From Oscillospiraceae bacterium (GTDB lineage Bacteria > Bacillota > Clostridia > Oscillospirales > Oscillospiraceae), in NCBI GenBank assembly GCA_017412585.1, contig JAFPXK010000091.1, positions 1 to 32,878 of the forward strand: a stretch of DNA of 32,878 bases, read 5' to 3'. The first letter of the stretch is position 1; each line of letters starts with the position of its first letter. Positions 24,703 to 31,328 of this stretch are shown here, piece by piece. Position numbers and translations under genes: made by a program. The notes beneath the pieces were generated by a model, which had not been told where the DNA came from, did no database searches, and saw only the letters and a list, made by a program, of their open reading frames with translations.

Positions 24703-25974
24703 TTAACCTTCCTTTGCGGTGATAATGGACATGGCCAGCTTTTCCCGGGTCAGATTGTCGGCAAGGAAACGAAGGATGTCCTCTGTGGTGATGCTGTCGT
24801 AAATCTCGGGGAAGCGGTTGGGGTCAAAGCCGTGGAAGCAGCCCTCCACGAAGCCGATGGCGATGTTCTCGAAGCTGTTGAGGCTGCGGATGGTGTCGCC
24901 CAGGTTGGCGTTGCGGATGCGGAGATAATAGCTCTCATCCAGCCCCTCCCGCCGCAGCCGTGCCACCTCCGCCAGCACCGCCTCCGCCACCGCGTGGGGG
25001 TCGGGGCTGTCGCCGCCGAAGGTGAGGCAGGCCGCGCCGGGCAGTATCTCGTAGTCGTAGCCGAAGGTGCCGTTGATGAGGCCCTGGGCGTAGAGCCGGG
25101 CATACAGGGGGCTGGACTCCCCCAGCAGAATGTCGCAGGCCAGATCGCCGATGATGTCCAGGCGATACCGCTCCTGGCCGTCGCCCAGGGGCGGGCATTT
25201 ACAGCCTGCCAGGAAATTGGTCATGGACACCTCCATGGCCATAGCGGTCTCCTTTTGGGCGGGCAGCAAATCCTCCTCGGCGCCGTAGTCACGGGGGACG
25301 TGCTTGCCCTTCTCGCTGCCCAGGACTTCGTCGGCCAGGGCCAGCACCTCTTCGCCGTCCACGTCGCCCACCACCACCAGGCACATATTGGCCGGGGTGT
25401 AGAACGCCTTATGGCAGCGGTAGAGGGTCTTGGCGGTGATTTTGCGGATGCTGTCCACGCTGCCGGCCACCGGGGTTTTGGCGGGGCTGTTGCGGTAGAG
25501 GCACTGCATCAGATTGTGGTACACCTGCCACTCCGGGTTATCCTCGATCATGCGGATCTCCTGGGCAATAATGCCCCGCTCCTTGGCCACGCTCTCGTCG
25601 GTGAAATAGGGCACCGACACGAAGGACAGCAGCAGCCGCAGATTGTCCGCAAAATGGCGGGTGCAGTCGAAATAGTAGCAGGTCATGTCGTTGGCGGTGA
25701 AGGCGTTGGGCTCGGCGCCGTTCTTCGCCAGCTCCTGGAGGGCGTTGCCGTCCTCGGTATCGAACATTTTATGCTCCAGATAGTGGGCGATGCCGGCGGG
25801 GGTGTCCACCCACCTGCCCCGGGACTGGAAACGCATATCCATGCCGCCGTAGCGGGTGGCGAACATGGCGTATTTGCGCTGATAGTCCTTCTTCTCCACG
25901 ATGATGACGGGGAGACCGTTGGGCAGCGTCTCCCGGCGCACCCGCTCGCCGATGCGGGGATATTCGGTCAGCAT
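24703..25974 (-). CDS. yfmH: M16-family metallopeptidase, YfmH-type
   Basis: The 423-residue M16 protein has the inverted zinc motif HYLEH (H64, E67, H68), followed by the distal acidic helix containing IIAQEIRMIEDNPEW. These are the catalytic features of M16 peptidases. Together with its partner it matches the Bacillus YmfF/YmfH pair that databases name EF-P 5-aminopentanol modification-associated. The true substrate is uncertain. It overlaps the yfmF end by 7 bp, so the pair is coupled and probably forms one heterodimer. Confidence 0.9.
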   Translation of the reverse strand: MLTEYPRIGERVRRETLPNGLPVIIVEKKDYQRKYAMFATRYGGMDMRFQSRGRWVDTPAGIAHYLEHKMFDTEDGNALQELAKNGAEPNAFTANDMTCYYFDCTRHFADNLRLLLSFVSVPYFTDESVAKERGIIAQEIRMIEDNPEWQVYHNLMQCLYRNSPAKTPVAGSVDSIRKITAKTLYRCHKAFYTPANMCLVVVGDVDGEEVLALADEVLGSEKGKHVPRDYGAEEDLLPAQKETAMAMEVSMTNFLAGCKCPPLGDGQERYRLDIIGDLACDILLGESSPLYARLYAQGLINGTFGYDYEILPGAACLTFGGDSPDPHAVAEAVLAEVARLRREGLDESYYLRIRNANLGDTIRSLNSFENIAIGFVEGCFHGFDPNRFPEIYDSITTEDILRFLADNLTREKLAMSIITAKEG

Positions 25975-27239
25975 GGGGTCTCCTCCTTCCCTTTCAGGAA
26001 ATAGACGGTGTCCAGCCGGGCTGCCTGGGCCGCCGCCATGATGCGCTCACGGGTGACGGATTGCAGGGCGGAGAGCAGCTCCTCCGGCGTCTCGTCCAGG
26101 CCCAGGGCGTTCTGGCCCAGGCAGTAGTTTTCCATAGCGCCCTGGGAGTCGCTCAGGGCTGTCAGGGCGGATTCCATGGTGGCCCGGGCGCTTTCCAGCT
26201 CCCAGGGCTCCCATTGCCCCTGGCGCACCAGGTCAAGCTGGTGGAGGATCTCCGCCAGGGCCCGGTCGTAATCCTTGACCTCGATGCCGCTGGACACGGT
26301 CATGATCCGCTTGGACCGGGCAAAGCCGGAGGCGGCGTAGTAGCACAGGGAGAGCTGCTCCCGGACGGTCATAAACAGCTTGGCGTTGCTGCTGCCGCCA
26401 AAGAGCAGGTTGGCCATAATCATGGCGGGGACGTCGTCGGTCTCGCAGCGCCAGCCCATGGACAGCTTGCCCTGGGTCACGTCCATCTCTTCCACCACGT
26501 ACCGGGGCTCCTCCGGGGCATGGCGCAGCACAATGGGCTCCGGCCGGGCCACCCGGCCCCTGGGCAGGGATGCCAGGGCCGACAGCAGCGCCGTCTCCAC
26601 CCGGCTCTCGTCGGCGCTGCCGCAGTAAAAAATCTCCACCGGGGCGGTGGTGAGCAGCGCCTGGTAGTGGCGGTACAGCTTCTGGTGGTTGATACGGCTT
26701 ACGGTGTCCTCGTCGCCCAGGCGCAGCACGCCATAGGGCTCATCGGCGCACATCTCCTGCATCAAGCGCACGTCCGCCCAATCCCGCTTGTCGTTTTTCA
26801 GCGACCGGATGGCGTCCAGCAGATTCTGCCGCTCGCTGTCCACGTACGCCGGCATAAAGCGGCCGTTGCGGGTGACAGGGTCCAGCAGCAGCTCGCCCAG
26901 CAGCTCCGTCACCGGCTCCAGCAGCTTTTCCCGACCGGGGGCAAAGGCGTCGTCGATGCACTGGGCCACGAAGCCCACGCACTGCCGCTCCCCTTTCTTG
27001 CGAACGGTATAGTCGATGGTGGCGCCGTAGAGGGCGTCCAGAGCGGCGCTGAGGCTCTCCATGTCCGGATGGCGCATGGTGCCCCGGCGCAGCACCGCCG
27101 GCACCAGGGCGTTATACCCCGCCGTCTCACGGCGCAGGTCGGCAATGAGCTGCACGCTGAGCAGACACGTTTTGAACTTGCGCTGGTGCAGGTAGGTGAG
27201 ATACACGTCCTGCATGATCTCCTTGCGTGTAAAGCGCAT
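25968..27239 (-). CDS. yfmF: M16-family inactive partner, YfmF-type
   Basis: The 423-residue M16-fold protein lacks the HxxEH motif. The equivalent N-terminal stretch reads RRGTMRHPDMESLSAALD, so it is expected to be the non-catalytic half. The C-terminal part keeps the LFGGSSNAKLFMTVREQLSLCYYA pattern of M16 proteins. Such active/inactive pairs are normal for the family. GAGGG precedes the ATG at 27239. It is the first gene of the yfmF-yfmH-lgt operon. Confidence 0.88.
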   Translation of the reverse strand: MRFTRKEIMQDVYLTYLHQRKFKTCLLSVQLIADLRRETAGYNALVPAVLRRGTMRHPDMESLSAALDALYGATIDYTVRKKGERQCVGFVAQCIDDAFAPGREKLLEPVTELLGELLLDPVTRNGRFMPAYVDSERQNLLDAIRSLKNDKRDWADVRLMQEMCADEPYGVLRLGDEDTVSRINHQKLYRHYQALLTTAPVEIFYCGSADESRVETALLSALASLPRGRVARPEPIVLRHAPEEPRYVVEEMDVTQGKLSMGWRCETDDVPAMIMANLLFGGSSNAKLFMTVREQLSLCYYAASGFARSKRIMTVSSGIEVKDYDRALAEILHQLDLVRQGQWEPWELESARATMESALTALSDSQGAMENYCLGQNALGLDETPEELLSALQSVTRERIMAAAQAARLDTVYFLKGKEETPC

Positions 27240-27322
27240 GGTATCCCTCCCTTTCGGGCTTTTTCACAACAGTATGATTATATACCTTTTTACCCCGGAT
27301 GAAAAGTGGCAATTCGCAGCGG

Positions 27323-27350
27323 TTGACATCCGCGGAAAAATAACTATAAT
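27323..27350 (+). promoter_or_regulatory. Promoter of the PTS IIC-like gene
   Basis: Consensus TTGACA (27323-27328), a 16-bp spacer and TATAAT (27345-27350). AGGGG-TCG-CCCCT lies in the short leader and could fold into a small hairpin ahead of the ribosome site GAGGTGA. Confidence 0.85.
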
Positions 27351-27392
27351 CGTATCTGGATTTTAGGGGTCGCCCCCTTTATGAGGTGAAAT

Positions 27393-28499
27393 ATGGAAAA
27401 AGTCAAAGCATTTTTGCAGCGGAAGAACATCGTATTCTCCGCCAGGCGTTATTGTATCGACGCCATGAGCGCCATGGCGCAAGGGCTGTTCTGCACGCTG
27501 CTGGTGGGCACCATTCTCAATACCCTAGGCCAGCAGTTCCACATCGGATTCCTGAACGCCGTCATCGTCACCCTGGGCAAGGGGGACGGCGCGGTACACT
27601 ACACCATCGGCGGCCTGTGCTCGGCCATGGTGGGTCCGGCCATGGCGGTGGCCATCGGCTCGGCGCTGCAGGCGCCGCCCATGGTGCTGTTCTCCCTCAT
27701 TGGCGTGGGCTTCGCCACCAACTACATGGGCGGGGCCGGTGGCCCCCTGGCGGTGTTCTTCGTGGCCATCATCGCCGCGGAGATCGGCAAGGCCGTCAGC
27801 AAGGAGACGAAAATCGACATTCTGGTGACCCCCATCGTCACCACCCTGGCGGGCATCGGCGTGGCGGCCCTCATTGCCGCCCCCATCGGCGCCGCAGCCG
27901 CCGCCGTGGGCCGGTTCATCATGTGGGCCACGGAGCTGCAGCCCTTCTTCATGGGCATTCTGGTGTCCGTAGTGGTGGGCGTGGCGCTGACGCTGCCCAT
28001 CTCCTCCGCCGCCATCTGCGCCGCCCTGGGGCTGACGGGTCTGGCCGGCGGCGCTGCCGTGGCGGGCTGCTGTGCCCAGATGGTGGGCTTCGCCGTTATG
28101 TCCTTCCGGGAAAACCGGTGGGGCGGCCTGGTGGCCCAGGGTATCGGCACCAGCATGCTGCAGATGCCCAACATTGTGAAGAATGTAAGGGTGTGGATTC
28201 CCCCCACCCTCTGCGCCGCCATCACAGGCCCCATCGCCACGTGCCTGTTCCATCTGGAGATGAACGGCGCGGCGGTGTCCAGCGGCATGGGCACCTGCGG
28301 CCTTGTGGGCCAGATCGGCGTGTACACCGGCTGGGTGGCCGACGTGGCCTCCGGGGCCAAGGCCGCCATCACCGCCGCAGACTGGCTGGGGCTGGCGCTG
28401 ATTTCCTTCGTGCTGCCCGCTGTGATCACGCCGCTGCTCGCCCTGCCCCTGCGGAAGCTGGGCTGGATCAAGGACGGCGATCTGGATCTGAAGCTGTAA
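27393..28499 (+). CDS. PTS EIIC_2-type membrane transporter
   Basis: A 368-residue protein with about eight to ten hydrophobic segments rich in Gly and Ala. It includes GVGFATNYMGGAGGPLAVFF, PISSAAICAALGLTGLAGG and GMGTCGLVGQIGVYTGW. These match the PTS_EIIC_2 family of stand-alone IIC-like proteins. No IIA, IIB or other PTS gene is near, so phosphotransfer-linked sugar uptake is not shown and the substrate is unknown. Its last 24 codons (LLALPLRKLGWIKDGDLDLKL end) are duplicated at 30374-30446. Confidence 0.85.
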   Translation: MEKVKAFLQRKNIVFSARRYCIDAMSAMAQGLFCTLLVGTILNTLGQQFHIGFLNAVIVTLGKGDGAVHYTIGGLCSAMVGPAMAVAIGSALQAPPMVLFSLIGVGFATNYMGGAGGPLAVFFVAIIAAEIGKAVSKETKIDILVTPIVTTLAGIGVAALIAAPIGAAAAAVGRFIMWATELQPFFMGILVSVVVGVALTLPISSAAICAALGLTGLAGGAAVAGCCAQMVGFAVMSFRENRWGGLVAQGIGTSMLQMPNIVKNVRVWIPPTLCAAITGPIATCLFHLEMNGAAVSSGMGTCGLVGQIGVYTGWVADVASGAKAAITAADWLGLALISFVLPAVITPLLALPLRKLGWIKDGDLDLKL

Positions 28500-28530
28500 G
28501 GTGTTTTTTATGTGAAAAAGACGCTCTGAG

Positions 28531-28561
28531 GGAGACACTTCGTAAGGAAGTGTCTCCTTTT
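28531..28561 (+). terminator. Terminator of the IIC gene (copy 1)
   Basis: GGAGACACTTC (28531-28541) and GAAGTGTCTCC (28547-28557) with a 5-nt loop, then TTTT. An exact second copy of the hairpin is at 30478-30504. Confidence 0.9.
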
Positions 28562-28579
28562 GCTTCAAAAGTCAGAGGA

Positions 28580-28608
28580 TTGACTGCGCCGAACGGCAAT
28601 AGTATAAT
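28580..28608 (+). promoter_or_regulatory. Promoter of cargo unit 1 (copy 1)
   Basis: TTGACT (28580-28585), a 17-bp spacer and TATAAT (28603-28608), placed 40 bp before the methyltransferase start. Both boxes and spacing are kept in the copy at 30527-30555. Confidence 0.85.
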
Positions 28609-28647
28609 GACGAAAACAAATCCGGATTTACAGGGGAGAAGGATCAC

Positions 28648-29433
28648 ATGAATGAAGTGAATAAAACACTCTATATTCCGCTGTATGGAAAATCAACGGT
28701 GAGCCAACAGGGGATTATCCTGAATGATCCCTCAGCCGAGAGAATATGGAAAGAAGAAGCCTTCCCAATTCGAGGAAAGTCCAGGTCAAAATGGCTTGCT
28801 TACAATATGGCCATGAGAGCCCGTGTGTTCGACGACTGGACAGACAGTATGCTGCAGCGGAGCCGCGATGCGTTGGTACTTCATATTGGGTGTGGACTTG
28901 ACAGTAGGAATATGAGGGTAAAAACGCCCTGTTCTGAATGGGTGGACTGCGATCTTCCGGATGTCATAGAGATTCGCAAGAAGTATTTTCGGGAAAATGA
29001 AACGTACCATATGACAGCTTTGGATGCGTCCAGACCCGAACAGATCGGAATGCTCCCGGATCGTGATACGGCCATCGTTGTCCTCGAGGGGCTGAGCATG
29101 TATCTGACCAACAGCCAAGTACGGGGGTTATTGCAAGCGCTTGATAAAAAGTATGGGGAAATTCATATTCTGATGGATGTTTATACCGAATTCGGTGTAA
29201 AAGCATCGAAATATAAAAACCCTGTCAATGACGTGGGTGTTACGAAATTGAATGGGATAGATGCTATCGGGAGCATCATCGACGGACTTCGGATCAAATT
29301 TGTAAAAGAGCACAGCTTCACTCCCGCCGCGCTGGTCAAAGAGCTTACGCCAATCGAAAGAATGATTTTCAAGCTACTATTTACCGGCAAGCTGTACCGA
29401 AAGATATATCGCTTGTACGAACTCAAGGCATAA
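28648..29433 (+). CDS. LCM-type SAM-dependent methyltransferase (TcmP-like)
   Basis: A 261-residue class I methyltransferase. SAM motif I is VLHIGCGLDSR (residues 77-87), which has the G-x-G-x-D-x-R form of the leucine carboxyl methyltransferase family. WVDCDLPDVIEIRKKYF supplies the acidic residue for the ribose, and VVLEGLSMYLT is the next family block. The substrate is unknown; bacterial members methylate small-molecule carboxyl or hydroxyl groups. GGGGAGAAGG precedes the ATG. Codon use is clearly AT-richer than in the flanking genes, suggesting acquisition. A tail repeat begins in its stop codon. Confidence 0.85.
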   Translation: MNEVNKTLYIPLYGKSTVSQQGIILNDPSAERIWKEEAFPIRGKSRSKWLAYNMAMRARVFDDWTDSMLQRSRDALVLHIGCGLDSRNMRVKTPCSEWVDCDLPDVIEIRKKYFRENETYHMTALDASRPEQIGMLPDRDTAIVVLEGLSMYLTNSQVRGLLQALDKKYGEIHILMDVYTEFGVKASKYKNPVNDVGVTKLNGIDAIGSIIDGLRIKFVKEHSFTPAALVKELTPIERMIFKLLFTGKLYRKIYRLYELKA

Positions 29434-29471
29434 ATTCCAGTTTGTCGGGCAGGTCTTTTGCTGCCCGAGAT
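29432..29471 (+). repeat. Tail repeat, copy 1 (short)
   Basis: This 40-bp stretch overlaps the methyltransferase stop. It shares AATTCCAGTTTGTC, GGCAGGTCTTTT and CTG-CCG with copy 3. TCGGGCAG and CTGCCCGA form a perfect 8-bp stem with an 8-nt loop. The longer part found in copies 2 and 3 is absent here. Confidence 0.75.
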
Positions 29472-29492
29472 GGCAGGAGGCCGTATGATGAT

Positions 29493-30257
29493 ATGAATGG
29501 CTGGTTCACCGTTGAGAGAATCGACGCACAAACATTTGCCATAAGTGAATATCGGCATTGGGAGGAAACGCATTGCTATCTGCTTTGCGGGCAGGACAGG
29601 TCCGCTTTGATTGACACGGGTCTTGGGGTTTCAAACATACAATGCGTAGTGGATCATCTGACAACACTGCCTGTTACTGTGCTGACAACGCATGTGCATT
29701 GGGATCACATAGGCGGGCACGGGCTTTTTGACCGCATTGCAGTACATGAGGCGGAAAAAGATTGGATTGACGGAGGTTTTCCTTTGCCGTTGCATGAAGT
29801 GAAGGAGCAGTTGACAAAACCGCCCTGTACGTTACCGGAGGAGTTCGATCTTGACTTATATCGGATCTTTCAGGGGAAACCGCAGATTCTATTCCATGAT
29901 GGTGATTGTTTTGACTTGGGCGGACGAACAATCCGGGTGCTGCACACGCCGGGACATTCTCCCGGGCACTGTTGTTTTTACGAACAGGAGAGAAGGTATT
30001 TATATTCCGGCGATTTGGTGTACGAAGGCTGTCTGGACGCCTTTTATCCCAGCACTGACCCGTTGCTTTTTTATCAGTCAGTAAAGCGCCTGATGGAACT
30101 AGAGGTCAGCCGCGTTTTCCCCGGCCATCACAAATTGGCGATACCCGTTTCACTGATTGGTGAGATCAATGAGGATTTTTCGCAGCTTGAGCGGAACGGG
30201 CAACTGAAACAGGGAAATGGATTGTATGACTTCGGTGACGTTAAAATCCATATCTGA
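29493..30257 (+). CDS. Metallo-beta-lactamase-fold hydrolase
   Basis: The 254-residue protein has the binuclear metal motif HVHWDH (H67, H69, D71, H72), then HTPGHSPGHCCFY, YSGDLVYEG and a final FPGHH. This is the glyoxalase II-like branch, not a true beta-lactamase. The frame opens at 29442 inside the tail repeat. I prefer the ATG at 29493, although its AGGAGG is 12 nt away. It is AT-richer than the chromosome around it. It probably shares the unit 1 promoter with the methyltransferase. Substrate is unknown. Confidence 0.88.
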   Translation: MNGWFTVERIDAQTFAISEYRHWEETHCYLLCGQDRSALIDTGLGVSNIQCVVDHLTTLPVTVLTTHVHWDHIGGHGLFDRIAVHEAEKDWIDGGFPLPLHEVKEQLTKPPCTLPEEFDLDLYRIFQGKPQILFHDGDCFDLGGRTIRVLHTPGHSPGHCCFYEQERRYLYSGDLVYEGCLDAFYPSTDPLLFYQSVKRLMELEVSRVFPGHHKLAIPVSLIGEINEDFSQLERNGQLKQGNGLYDFGDVKIHI

Positions 30258-30260
30258 GAG

Positions 30261-30373
30261 ACAACTTCCTGTTTGTCGGGCAGGCCTTTTCCTGTCCGCA
30301 GTTATAACGAGCATCGGATTTTGCCCCACAGAATCCATATCAGACAGATAAAACCGGCGTGACCGATGGCGGC
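30261..30373 (+). repeat. Tail repeat, copy 2 (terminator arm cut off)
   Basis: Starts 3 bp after the hydrolase stop. It matches copy 3 along about 110 bp (GTTTGTC-GGCAGG, CTGTCCGCAGTTATAACGAG, GCCCCACAGAATCC, GGCGTGACC, GGCCACGCC). In copy 3 the sequence goes on to complete a terminator stem. Here it switches after CACGCC into the IIC gene fragment, so the terminator is broken. Confidence 0.85.
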
Positions 30374-30446
30374 CACGCCGCTGCTCGCCCTGCCCCTGCG
30401 GAAGCTGGGCTGGATCAAGAACGGCGATCTGGATCTGAAGCTGTAA
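30374..30446 (+). pseudogene. Duplicated 3' end of the PTS IIC-like gene
   Basis: These 73 bp repeat 28427-28499 at a constant offset of 1947, including the stop codon, with one base change (GAC to AAC, D to N). A 26-codon open frame from ATG at 30366 covers it, but with no ribosome site it is unlikely to be a gene. It is a footprint of duplication and marks the junction with tail copy 2. Confidence 0.92.
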
Positions 30447-30477
30447 GCTGTTTTTTATGCGAAAAAGACGCTCTGAG

Positions 30478-30508
30478 GGAGACACTTCGTAAGGAAGTGT
30501 CTCCTTTT
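30478..30508 (+). terminator. Terminator, duplicated copy 2
   Basis: The same GGAGACACTTC/GAAGTGTCTCC hairpin and TTTT as at 28531-28561, offset 1947 with no indel. Here it can stop read-through from the hydrolase, whose own tail terminator is broken. Confidence 0.88.
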
Positions 30509-30526
30509 GCTTCAAATGCAAGGTGA

Positions 30527-30555
30527 TTGACTACGCCGGTCAGCAATAGTATAAT
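30527..30555 (+). promoter_or_regulatory. Promoter of cargo unit 2 (duplicated copy)
   Basis: TTGACT (30527-30532), 17 bp and TATAAT (30550-30555). Boxes are identical to copy 1 while the spacer and the bases just upstream have diverged, which suggests the promoter is kept by selection. Confidence 0.85.
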
Positions 30556-30588
30556 GACCGAAGCAAATCGCAATTTGTGGAGGTAACT

Positions 30589-31005
30589 ATGGACTACAGA
30601 AAAATCAATCCTTCAGAGGTGGATGCTCTCTGGGATCTTCAAAAACATTATAAGGCAGAAATTGGAGAAGATGAACCTAGTGACGACGGGAAAGAACGTT
30701 TAGCTGATGCAATCGACAAAGGTAAGATTTCTTTCTATGGAGTTTGGAAGGACAACACGCTGATTGGTTGCTGCTCTATTACAGTCGGTTTTTCGACTTT
30801 TGATTATCATTCGAGTGGTGTATTTGAAGATTTCTATATTTGTCCTGAGCATCGCCATCAAGGCATAGCGCGTCAATTGGTCGAGTTTGCCTATCATGAA
30901 AGCGGTGTAAGTTCATTAACTGTCGGTTGTGCAGATTGTGATGTTAAGATGTATCAGTCGCTGGGGTTTGCTATTTCCCTTGGAAATCTATTGGCGTTTG
31001 AATGA
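30589..31005 (+). CDS. GNAT-family N-acetyltransferase
   Basis: A 138-residue GNAT protein. Motif A is EDFYICPEHRHQGIARQLVE, with the acetyl-CoA pyrophosphate loop RHQGIA. A strand and helix after it end in KMYQSLGF, usual for motif B. Acceptor is unknown. GGAGG lies 5 nt before the ATG at 30589; an in-frame GTG at 30577 would overlap that site. It has the lowest GC of the genes here, so recent acquisition is likely. It has its own promoter and its own tail terminator. Confidence 0.88.
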   Translation: MDYRKINPSEVDALWDLQKHYKAEIGEDEPSDDGKERLADAIDKGKISFYGVWKDNTLIGCCSITVGFSTFDYHSSGVFEDFYICPEHRHQGIARQLVEFAYHESGVSSLTVGCADCDVKMYQSLGFAISLGNLLAFE

Positions 31006-31130
31006 CAAATTCCAGTTTGTCTGGCAGGTCTTTTACTGTCCGCAGTTATAACGAGCAACGGATTTGCCCCACAGAATCCGGATTAGGCAAACAAAACGGG
31101 CGTGACCATAGTGGCCACGCCCGTTTTATG
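31005..31130 (+). repeat. Tail repeat, copy 3, with complete terminator
   Basis: The fullest copy of the tail repeat. It ends in a terminator in which AAAACGGGCGTGACC (31093-31107) pairs with GGCCACGCCCGTTTT (31113-31127), with one mismatch and a 5-nt loop. The A/T ends make it workable on both strands, so it may also end the carboxylesterase transcript. Confidence 0.88.
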
Positions 31131-31167
31131 TCCTTTTTGCTTCCTCAATGCAGCTTCCCTACGGAGT

Positions 31168-31190
31168 ACGCCCCGGAGGGCGTCTTTTTT
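31168..31190 (+). terminator. Second plus-strand terminator
   Basis: ACGCCC (31168-31173) and GGGCGT (31178-31183) with loop CGGA, then CTTTTTT. It abuts the stop of the minus-strand 42-residue gene and gives further insulation from cargo transcription. Confidence 0.7.
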
Positions 31191-31317
31191 ATGGCTTCTC
31201 TTCCTTTTTCTTCTGCTCCCGTTCCATCTTCTCCCCCACCTTTTTCATCAGGCGGAGGCAGAGGGTGGAGGACAGGGTCAGCAGGGCCACTGCCAATGCG
31301 ATTTGCCGTCTTCCCAT
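31189..31317 (-). CDS. 42-residue single-span membrane protein
   Basis: A short gene with an excellent AAGGAGGT site 5 nt before its ATG; that site begins at the carboxylesterase stop, so the two are coupled. The product has one hydrophobic helix (about residues 5-20, IALAVALLTLSSTLCL) and a very basic and acidic tail (KKVGEKMEREQKKKEEKP). I do not recognise a family. The ribosome site and the membrane-helix pattern argue for a real gene despite its length. Confidence 0.65.
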   Translation of the reverse strand: MGRRQIALAVALLTLSSTLCLRLMKKVGEKMEREQKKKEEKP

Positions 31318-31328
31318 GGTGTACCTCC

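Noticed and set aside
29493..30257. Antibiotic-degrading beta-lactamase
   Set aside because: The HxHxDH fold is shared by many hydrolases, there is no signal peptide, and the sequence is closer to the glyoxalase II-like branch.
28499..31130. Insertion sequence or integron carrying the cargo genes
   Set aside because: No transposase, integrase or terminal inverted repeats are visible. The repeated flanks are explained by tandem duplication plus a tail repeat.
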